This document shows positions 1 to 5,632 of a stretch of 14,606 nucleotides of DNA, in pieces (position 1 is the stretch's first letter; each line of letters starts with the position of its first letter). The DNA is taken from assembly GCA_934402155.1 (NCBI GenBank), contig CAKRTP010000040.1, forward strand, positions 1-14,606, given 5' to 3'. Made by a program: the position numbers and the translations under genes. Source of the DNA: an uncultured Blautia sp. (GTDB lineage Bacteria; Bacillota; Clostridia; Lachnospirales; Lachnospiraceae). A model generated the notes under the pieces. It saw nothing but the letters and a program-made list of their open reading frames with translations, was not told the origin of the DNA and ran no database searches.

Positions 1-755
1 TCATAGATGCCGTCTGTCTGGATTACCTGATCAGTGGAGGTTTCCTGGTCTTCGTATGTAGTGTCTGTTTCGTCCGTGCTGTCATAATCGGCCGTATCAT
101 CAGCATTGTCTTCTGCCTGCGAACTGTCTTCTTCTGTGTCCGCAGTCTGATCCAGTGGTGTGATCACGATATTTTCTGCCGCGATCCCGGTTTTTCTCTT
201 GATGATATCTTCAATCTGTGCTCTTTGGGCATCTTCAAGATCGGCCTTTGGAACGATCACATCCGCAGTCTCTCCTGTAAGATTTACCACAACATTTTCA
301 AAGCCTTTTGCTTCAAGGAGCATTTCTGCAGCAGCTTCCTTTTCGGATACATCTGTCATCTCTACCATAGTGTTAATGGCGGTCTGTTTCTGGTCATCTG
401 AAATATCCGCATTGTTGATGATTTCCTGCAGGTCAGCCTTGTTCTGTGAGCGCACCTGTTCACGGGAAAGCTTTGCCTGTGCCGCAAATCCGGATGCACC
501 TGTCAGCACCGCCTCGCCCGGCGTTGTCGTGTCTTCTTCTGTATCGATAAGGCTGCTCTGGCTGTTTTCTTCCAGAAGTGCGCTTTCATCGGTAATATCA
601 TAGTCCACCTGATCCAGAATACTTGCACTGTCCGTGCTCGCTTCTTTATCCTTGAATCCCAGATCCACATCTGCAAAATTCAGGTATCCTGCCACTGCGA
701 TCAGGATTGCCAGTGAAGTGATGATTACCTGATTTCTTTTTACAATTTTTTTCAC
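1..755 (-). CDS. spoIIIAH: SpoIIIAH, stage III sporulation ring protein (3' end beyond window)
   Basis: Mother-cell membrane protein that forms the channel with forespore SpoIIQ during engulfment. The reading frame starts at a GTG (755-753), preceded by a GAGGAG ribosome site that overlaps the spoIIIAG stop. It stays open to base 1, giving 251 visible residues; the TCA at 1-3 is out of frame, so the stop lies outside. Visible parts: a basic N-terminus and one membrane segment (about 8-25), an Asp/Glu/Thr/Ser-rich linker (about 34-80), the SpoIIIAH ring-building domain related to YscJ/FliF (about 85-200), then a strongly acidic Asp/Glu/Thr tail from about 202 to the edge. B. subtilis SpoIIIAH is about 218 residues, so this protein is longer, mainly because of the acidic parts. 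Identity rests on domain layout and on its position as the last gene of spoIIIA. The acidic tail is the odd feature. Confidence 0.9.
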   Translation of the reverse strand, partial: MKKIVKRNQVIITSLAILIAVAGYLNFADVDLGFKDKEASTDSASILDQVDYDITDESALLEENSQSSLIDTEEDTTTPGEAVLTGASGFAAQAKLSREQVRSQNKADLQEIINNADISDDQKQTAINTMVEMTDVSEKEAAAEMLLEAKGFENVVVNLTGETADVIVPKADLEDAQRAQIEDIIKRKTGIAAENIVITPLDQTADTEEDSSQAEDNADDTADYDSTDETDTTYEDQETSTDQVIQTDGIY

Positions 756-765
756 TTTACTCTCC

Positions 766-1209
766 TCATTTCATTTTCATTATTTTTATTTTATGGGCTT
801 CAATCTGAAATAATGCCATCACTGCCTGCTGAATTTTCTGTACGATCACCGGATCTGATGCTCCCTGCGCAGAAATCAGAACTCCCCTGATCTCAGTTCC
901 CTGCGAATTATAAATCCCCTGCTGCAAATCTGTCATCACCATCACTTTTACCTTGCCTACTCCTTCCACATTTTCCAGTATATTCTGAAGTTTAAGTTCA
1001 AGAGATGACTGTATTTCCTCTGTATTTTGCGTGCTGCCATCTGTCAGCAGCTTCGTCTGTGTACCATTGTTCTTTTTTGATACGGGAAGTGCGATCACCG
1101 ACAGAAGAAGTCCCAGAAGCAGAATCACGATCCATTGCCGTTTATCCATCCCCTTCTGTAAAAATCCTGATATTCTGCTCTTCAATTCCGAAGCTCTGCC
1201 GGAGTTCAT
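766..1209 (-). CDS. spoIIIAG: SpoIIIAG, stage III sporulation ring protein, short form
   Basis: Component of the SpoIIIA-SpoIIQ channel; in B. subtilis it forms a large homo-oligomeric ring in the space between the mother-cell and forespore membranes. This protein has 147 residues: a short basic cytoplasmic segment (1-25), one membrane helix (about 26-43), a linker, and a split ring-building domain (about 66-93 and 105-147). The B. subtilis protein is about 229 residues and carries a large beta-triangle insertion inside the ring-building domain; here only about ten residues separate the two halves. I chose the ATG at 1209 because GAAAGGGG lies 8 bases upstream. This makes it overlap the end of spoIIIAF by 68 bases. 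An alternative ATG at 1149 (residue 21) would leave almost no cytoplasmic segment, and its AAGGGG directly abuts the ATG. Confidence 0.88.
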   Translation of the reverse strand: MNSGRASELKSRISGFLQKGMDKRQWIVILLLGLLLSVIALPVSKKNNGTQTKLLTDGSTQNTEEIQSSLELKLQNILENVEGVGKVKVMVMTDLQQGIYNSQGTEIRGVLISAQGASDPVIVQKIQQAVMALFQIEAHKIKIMKMK

Positions 1210-1639
1210 CTTTTATTCCCCTTTCTTGTCTGCTGTCCAGACTTTTTGTTGTTTTCACTACTACCGAAGTCGCTTCCCCTTCTATATTTACGATAACCTC
1301 CTGTATTTTTATTCCTGCATTTTCACATTTTTCTGCAATCTGATCAGAAATTTCTCTGCTGAATCCTTTCCGGATATAAAATCCCTGGAGATCCTGTGTT
1401 TCTTTCTGCACCAGGAAATCTGTCTCCCTCTCATAATACCCGGAAAAATCTCCGATCAGTTCCCTGCTGTTTTTCATGAACGAAAACAACGGTGTACACA
1501 GCATATAAATCAGCAGAAGTCCCATAAAAGAACGGATATATCTTTCATATTTTTTATCCGGCATAAGCTGCAGAACTGCCGTAAACAGGATATAAAACAC
1601 TGCCAGCATCCGGATCCACTGATAAATTTCTGTCTTCAT
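1142..1639 (-). CDS. spoIIIAF: SpoIIIAF, stage III sporulation membrane protein
   Basis: Mother-cell membrane protein of the SpoIIIA complex. From the chosen start it has 165 residues: two membrane helices close to the N-terminus (about 9-26 and 36-55), a charged segment, then an alpha/beta domain (about 90-160) of the ring-building type seen in SpoIIIAF, AG and AH. The frame is open further upstream (to 1723, overlapping spoIIIAE). I start it at the ATG at 1639 because GGGAG lies 9 bases before it and because the first helix then begins within ten residues, as in other SpoIIIAF proteins. A second ATG at 1660 sits just upstream of that ribosome site and is less likely. It starts 38 bases after the spoIIIAE stop, and its 3' end overlaps the start of spoIIIAG. 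Confidence 0.88.
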   Translation of the reverse strand: MKTEIYQWIRMLAVFYILFTAVLQLMPDKKYERYIRSFMGLLLIYMLCTPLFSFMKNSRELIGDFSGYYERETDFLVQKETQDLQGFYIRKGFSREISDQIAEKCENAGIKIQEVIVNIEGEATSVVVKTTKSLDSRQERGIKDELRQSFGIEEQNIRIFTEGDG

Positions 1640-1677
1640 CTGATATTTCTCCCTTCTCATTTTCGACAGTAGAATTT

Positions 1678-2919
1678 TTATCGCTGAACTCCCGCCATCA
1701 ATACCAGAAATGCCAGCATACACAGTACTTCTGCTGTAAAAAGAATCCGAAGGAGCAAAGCACAGCCTTCTCCCATTGTGCTTAAGGCGCTGACCATGCG
1801 TTTATCTGAAATTGGCTGTGAAACCGCCGCAAGAAATCTGTAAAAAAATGAAAGAATCCCATAATGCAGCATCGGTCCCACCCCGATCAGAACAAATACC
1901 ACAAGAATTACAACACCAAGGCAGTTTCTTATCAGAACAGCACTCGTTACTACCAGTTCTGTAACCATATTTACCGCATTTCCCACTCCCGGAAGTGCAC
2001 CTGCTGCCCTGCCCAGAAGACCACGTTTCAGAGAATCCATAACAGGTGCAACCAGGTTTCTGATAATCTGCAGCCCTGCCACTGCTGCAAGAAGGGTTTT
2101 TAATCCCCAGGAAATAGCTGTATTCAGAAATTCTGCCATTTTCCCAAGCATTTCTTCTTTTGAGAGAGAATTTACCAGACACAAAAGGACATATACGCCG
2201 GATGCCGGCAGTATCACTGTCACAAGCAGCCACTGAATAAGCCAGATCAGAATCAGTACCCCTTCATAAAAAACTGCTGCAGATGAAGCTCCCGCCGAAG
2301 CACAGACAGTTATATAGAATGCTGGGGCCAAACCTTTCATGATGTCTGTCATCCATGTTACTGTTTTTTCCAGTGACCGGCTCATTGTGGAAAAAGAATC
2401 CATCAGCAGTGTAAATACCAGAAGGTATACCACAAAAAAACTGATATCACCAATCTGTTCATTTTCAAAAACTGCTGCAAAACCGGAAAATACTGCTGCA
2501 AATAATATCAGCAGAAGTAATTTTACAAAAAGTCCTTTTTCCTGTTCCAGACGGTAAAATAAAAAACGGTACACAAATCCCTGTACCGCTTCTCCTGAAA
2601 ATGCCTGTTCTCCTTTTGTCAGTCTGATGAGTGCTTCTTTCATGGAAAAACTGTCGTCTCCAAGAAGCTCGTCCAGCATTTTCTGCACATCTGTAAGTTC
2701 TATCTCCTGCAGCAATTCTTCTGTAATATCCGTTTCATCATAAGTCTGCTCCTTTTTTTCATCTCTCTGATCTTCTGCGACAGTTTTCTCTTCCTCATTC
2801 TGAAAATCCCTGTTATTTCCATAAACCTCTGCAACATATGTTCCTGTGTTTCCTATCCACAGTGCAACGAATAAAAACAGTATTCTTTTTCGAATCCGGT
2901 CTCCTGTATTTCCTCTCAT
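1678..2919 (-). CDS. spoIIIAE: SpoIIIAE, polytopic sporulation membrane protein
   Basis: Large membrane component of the SpoIIIA complex, 413 residues against about 399 in B. subtilis. The N-terminus looks like a signal peptide (basic 8-12, hydrophobic 13-30). It is followed by an acidic, Gln/Glu-rich exported segment (about 35-110). The rest is hydrophobic, with about seven membrane helices near 131-150, 158-178, 196-218, 221-250, 269-286, 320-348 and 384-409. A Gly-rich conserved stretch (about 299-315, with GLLGRAAGALPGVGNAV) lies before the sixth helix, typical of this family. The start ATG overlaps the spoIIIAD stop in an ATGA, so the two are translationally coupled. The role in the channel is known from genetics in B. 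subtilis; its molecular activity is not established. Confidence 0.92.
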   Translation of the reverse strand: MRGNTGDRIRKRILFLFVALWIGNTGTYVAEVYGNNRDFQNEEEKTVAEDQRDEKKEQTYDETDITEELLQEIELTDVQKMLDELLGDDSFSMKEALIRLTKGEQAFSGEAVQGFVYRFLFYRLEQEKGLFVKLLLLILFAAVFSGFAAVFENEQIGDISFFVVYLLVFTLLMDSFSTMSRSLEKTVTWMTDIMKGLAPAFYITVCASAGASSAAVFYEGVLILIWLIQWLLVTVILPASGVYVLLCLVNSLSKEEMLGKMAEFLNTAISWGLKTLLAAVAGLQIIRNLVAPVMDSLKRGLLGRAAGALPGVGNAVNMVTELVVTSAVLIRNCLGVVILVVFVLIGVGPMLHYGILSFFYRFLAAVSQPISDKRMVSALSTMGEGCALLLRILFTAEVLCMLAFLVLMAGVQR

Positions 2920-3302
2920 GTCATAAATTCCTGTATCGTATCGAGAAGAGCCAGAAGAATCGGCATGCTCTGCACCAGAACAGACAGTCTGCAGAACAGT
3001 TCTATCTGTGCCGCTGTTGCCTGATGTCCTGCATCTTTACAGATTCCAGCCGAAAACTGCCCAATATAGGTGATCCCGATCATTTTGATCAGCGTCGTAA
3101 GATATTCCTGCTCCACCGGAAGGCTGTCTTTTAGTTTTCTGAGCGTCCCAAAAAGATATTCCAGTTTCCCCACTGCAAGTCCGAGTATCATGATCCCGAT
3201 CCCCATAGTGATAAAAGCAGTATATTCCGGCCGGGTTTCTTTCAGAAAGAAACAGAGTATCACTCCACAGATACCCAGAAGAGAAATCTTTATAATGTCC
3301 AT
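2916..3302 (-). CDS. spoIIIAD: SpoIIIAD, stage III sporulation membrane protein
   Basis: Small integral membrane protein of the SpoIIIA complex, 128 residues (about 133 in B. subtilis). Hydrophobic segments are visible near residues 4-20, 28-46, 66-85 and 100-122, with a basic/polar loop (about 50-64) that contains the GTLRKLKDSLPVEQEYL stretch. The start ATG has a very good ribosome site, AGGAGG, five bases upstream. The gene begins 12 bases after the spoIIIAC stop and ends in a 4-base ATGA overlap with spoIIIAE. SpoIIIAC and SpoIIIAD are related families. The assignment rests on both sequence character and operon position. Confidence 0.9.
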   Translation of the reverse strand: MDIIKISLLGICGVILCFFLKETRPEYTAFITMGIGIMILGLAVGKLEYLFGTLRKLKDSLPVEQEYLTTLIKMIGITYIGQFSAGICKDAGHQATAAQIELFCRLSVLVQSMPILLALLDTIQEFMT

Positions 3303-3314
3303 CTTTCCTCCTGT

Positions 3315-3509
3315 CTACAGCACAAACAGTTTCTGAATATCCTCAAACAATTCATAAATGTACGGCACGATCCAGAACAAAACTATAAGAAGTCCTGCAA
3401 GACTTACCAGGAATGCCTGTTCATCCCTTCCACTGTGTTTCAGAATCTGAGAGAGGATGGAAACCAGAATACCCACCGCCGCAATCTTAAAAATAATGGT
3501 GACTTCCAC
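3315..3509 (-). CDS. spoIIIAC: SpoIIIAC, small sporulation membrane protein
   Basis: 64-residue protein with two membrane helices (about 4-22 and 32-50) joined by a short polar turn (KHSGRDEQ, 24-31). This is the standard form and size of SpoIIIAC (about 68 residues in B. subtilis). It starts with GTG at 3509-3507, preceded by a GGAGG-containing purine tract 9 bases upstream. It lies 18 bases downstream of the spoIIIAB stop and 12 bases upstream of spoIIIAD. It is one of the smallest SpoIIIA parts; its role in the membrane platform of the channel is inferred from operon membership and the B. subtilis system. Confidence 0.9.
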   Translation of the reverse strand: MEVTIIFKIAAVGILVSILSQILKHSGRDEQAFLVSLAGLLIVLFWIVPYIYELFEDIQKLFVL

Positions 3510-3527
3510 TCTTTCCCCCTCCCGTTC

Positions 3528-4052
3528 TTACCAAAACAATACTGCAAGCAAAATTCCTCCAAGGATTCCCAGGCTCTGACAGATTTTTTTCTGCTCCGGA
3601 AGTTTTTCTCTAAGTTTTCTCCGACGTTCTTCTGTTTCTGCTTCCAGAAGTTCGATCTGACATATCTGCTGCTCCCGGTCGAGATATCCAAGTCTTCTTC
3701 CCAGTGTCTGCAATATCCCAATTCCCTCTTCTTCATTCTTCTGAGCCCCGGCAAAATTCCTTTTTTGTATGCAGTGCTCCAGTATTTCTGCCAGATTGCT
3801 GCCGCCACTGTCTTCCATTTCCTGTGCCGCATCCAGAAGAATTTTTGAAAATGATCCTTCAATCTTTCCCGCAATCTCCCTGAACGCATGCGGAAGCGGA
3901 CTGTTGCCGCTTCGGATTTCTCCTTTCAGAAAAAAAAGAATCTGAAGCAGAATCTCCAGATTTTTTTCTCTTTCTGTAAGTTCACGACTTCTGGCATACC
4001 CTGTTCCTGCTCCGCCGAGAATCAGCATCAGAGTCGCCGCAAGTTTCAGCAT
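3528..4052 (-). CDS. spoIIIAB: SpoIIIAB, stage III sporulation protein (GspF-like)
   Basis: 174 residues, close to the 171 of B. subtilis SpoIIIAB. Layout: an N-terminal membrane helix (about 4-19), a charged, largely helical cytoplasmic part (20-156) with long Glu/Arg/Lys runs, and a C-terminal hydrophobic helix (about 157-173) ending at the last residue. The family is related to the GspF/PilC inner-membrane platform proteins of type II secretion and type IV pili, which fits a partnership with the SpoIIIAA ATPase encoded just upstream. The ATG overlaps the 3' end of spoIIIAA by seven bases, with AAGGGGCGGG as ribosome site inside the upstream gene, so coupling is likely. Confidence 0.9.
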   Translation of the reverse strand: MLKLAATLMLILGGAGTGYARSRELTEREKNLEILLQILFFLKGEIRSGNSPLPHAFREIAGKIEGSFSKILLDAAQEMEDSGGSNLAEILEHCIQKRNFAGAQKNEEEGIGILQTLGRRLGYLDREQQICQIELLEAETEERRRKLREKLPEQKKICQSLGILGGILLAVLFW

Positions 4053-5002
4053 TCCCGCCCCTTTGCATCATAAATTCCTTTGATCTGACCAATCTGATCT
4101 CTGCCTCCCAGCACTATATATCTTTCAAACACCTCCATTTTTTTTAATTTCTGAAAAAATGGCTGGTTCAGGATATCCTCCACCGAATTCCCATGTGCTG
4201 TCGCAATAAGTCTGCATCCGCAGTGGATCACACTTTCCACTGCCCTGAAATCTTCTTCCTTACCAAGTTCATCCACTGCCACCACATCCGGTGACATCGA
4301 CCTCACCAGCATCTGCATCCCTTCTGCTTTCGGGCAGGCATCCAGAATATCCGTACGCATTCCCAGATCATTCTGCGGAATTCCCTGCCAGCTTCCGGCA
4401 AGTTCACTTCTTTCATCCACCACCCCCACCGTCACGCCTGAGATATTTTTTCTGCCATTACTCAACTGCCGGATCACATCACGAAGAAGTGTTGTCTTGC
4501 CACATCTTGGCGGTGAAACGATCAGGGTATGTGCAATATGGTTTTTGCTTTGAATATATGGCATCACCGCATCTGCACATCCCGGAATCTGGTGAGAAAG
4601 CCGGACATTGATACAGGAAATATATTTCATGCCTCTGATCCTGTCTCCATTCAGGATCACTTTCCCGGTAACTCCGATCCGGTGTCCGCCCTGTACACTT
4701 ATGTAGCCCTGCCGTATCTCATCTTCATACGCATACAGCGAATATCCGCTCACATATTCCAGCGTCTCCTTAAGATCCTGCCGTGTTACCAGATACGGCT
4801 CCTGTCCCTTTATCCGCAAAAAGCGTTCTCCTCCCGCATAAACCAGAAACACCGGCCGGCCAGCTCTGAGTCTGATCTCATAAAGCCTTTCATACTCCGG
4901 CCTGGCCTCTGCCAGAAGTCTGCGGATATTTCCTGCAAACAGATTCTGAATATTTTCCCTGTCGATCGTCCTCACCTCTTTACAGTTAATATATGTGGAC
5001 AA
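4046..5002 (-). CDS. spoIIIAA: SpoIIIAA, secretion-type ATPase of the SpoIIIA channel
   Basis: ATPase related to the GspE/PilT secretion ATPases, thought to power the SpoIIIA-SpoIIQ channel from the mother-cell side. As drawn it has 318 residues (about 307 in B. subtilis). A Walker A loop, SPPRCGKTT, lies at 163-171. Its first position is Ser rather than Gly, as is usual in this family. A Walker B strand, VVAVDE, lies at 240-245 and a sensor-like ATAHGNS at 267-273. The N-terminal part (about 40-110) contains the conserved EIRLRAGRP stretch. First gene of the spoIIIA operon, 29 bases after a terminator. The start is uncertain: TTG at 5002, GTG at 4975, or a downstream non-canonical codon after a strong GAGGTGAGG site (see findings). 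Sigma-E control is known in Bacillus; I could not confirm a promoter here. Confidence 0.92.
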   Translation of the reverse strand: MSTYINCKEVRTIDRENIQNLFAGNIRRLLAEARPEYERLYEIRLRAGRPVFLVYAGGERFLRIKGQEPYLVTRQDLKETLEYVSGYSLYAYEDEIRQGYISVQGGHRIGVTGKVILNGDRIRGMKYISCINVRLSHQIPGCADAVMPYIQSKNHIAHTLIVSPPRCGKTTLLRDVIRQLSNGRKNISGVTVGVVDERSELAGSWQGIPQNDLGMRTDILDACPKAEGMQMLVRSMSPDVVAVDELGKEEDFRAVESVIHCGCRLIATAHGNSVEDILNQPFFQKLKKMEVFERYIVLGGRDQIGQIKGIYDAKGREC

Positions 5003-5030
5003 TCTGTTTTTAGTACCTCAATCAGATACA

Positions 5031-5076
5031 AAAAATCCGCATACACCAGCATGATCTGTTATGTATACGGATTTTT
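5031..5076 (-). terminator. Intrinsic terminator after the phosphopantetheinyl transferase gene
   Basis: Inverted repeat with 14-base arms at 5031-5044 and 5063-5076 (AAAAATCCG(C/T)ATAC type) and an 18-base loop. The stem has a single G-T wobble on the transcript, and the flanking A and T runs give a U tract on both strands. It begins 8 bases after the stop of the transferase gene and ends 29 bases before spoIIIAA. It therefore closes the gltX-helicase-transferase unit and insulates the sporulation operon. It could also stop transcription coming from the opposite direction. Confidence 0.85.
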
Positions 5077-5083
5077 ACTCTGC

Positions 5084-5632
5084 TTATGGCAGCTGTATCT
5101 CCTCATGCACCCACTGAAGCTCCAGCGGATCTCTTGACCAGACTGCACCGCTGTAGCCTTCTTCCATTTCCAGCATCATATAACACCCTTTGTCCATGGG
5201 AATCTTTCTGAGATCTTTTGACAGTCCCTCCCCGGTCCATTTGATATAGGCTTCTCTGAGTACCCACTGAGCAAAAAAAGCCTTTTCCAGCTGATCACTC
5301 TCAAGAATCTCACGTATCATATCTGGTGGAACCATTCTGGACAGCATTCGCTCGTAATTAACTTTTTTGTGTTCCTGCACATCAATTCCGACCTCTTCTC
5401 CGGCAATAATACACATTACATACTTTCCGGAATGAGTGATATTATAATGAATCCTGGGCTGCAGAGTCAGAAACGGTTTGCCGTGTTCACCCGCTGCTCT
5501 CGGTTCAAATGCAAGCTTCAGACCATATTCCTTATAAAGTCCTGCCGCAAGCAGTTTTTCTCCGATCATATGTCCCATATTTTTATGCAGATATTTCTCT
5601 GAAACTTCTGTAAAATAAATTACTGCCTTCAT
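5084..5632 (-). CDS. Sfp-type 4'-phosphopantetheinyl transferase
   Basis: Transfers the phosphopantetheine arm of CoA to a conserved serine of carrier proteins. 182 residues, short for the Sfp class (about 220-240). Family motifs are visible: GKPFL with IHYNITHSGKYV (51-72), the metal-binding GIDVQ (82-86, Asp84), and WVLREAYIKWTGEGL (123-137) containing the catalytic Glu127 and Lys131. Two positions differ from the commonest form: Gln86 where Sfp has a second acidic metal ligand, and Arg126 where WxxKEA has Lys. Its ATG overlaps the helicase stop in an ATGA. No peptide or polyketide synthase genes lie in the window. acpP lies about 3.4 kb away, so AcpP is a candidate substrate, but this is inference. 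Other possible roles depend on clusters elsewhere in the genome. Confidence 0.85.
   Translation of the reverse strand: MKAVIYFTEVSEKYLHKNMGHMIGEKLLAAGLYKEYGLKLAFEPRAAGEHGKPFLTLQPRIHYNITHSGKYVMCIIAGEEVGIDVQEHKKVNYERMLSRMVPPDMIREILESDQLEKAFFAQWVLREAYIKWTGEGLSKDLRKIPMDKGCYMMLEMEEGYSGAVWSRDPLELQWVHEEIQLP

Noticed and set aside
1..3. TCA at the left edge as the spoIIIAH stop
   Set aside because: Codons counted from the GTG at 755 fall on 3-5 and then run off the edge, so this triplet is out of frame and the gene continues.
160..603. Plus-strand open frame of 147 codons
   Set aside because: It lies antisense to the clear SpoIIIAH coding frame; its Ser/Ala/Phe-rich product has no domain character and is an antisense shadow.
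1031..1672. Plus-strand open frame of 213 codons
   Set aside because: Antisense to spoIIIAF and spoIIIAG, both supported by motifs and ribosome sites; the His/Phe/Cys-rich product looks like translated complement.
4988..5016. Sigma-E promoter for spoIIIAA with CATATATT as -10
   Set aside because: The -10 matches the sigma-E consensus only partly, and no -35-like element is found 13-15 bases upstream; too weak to call.
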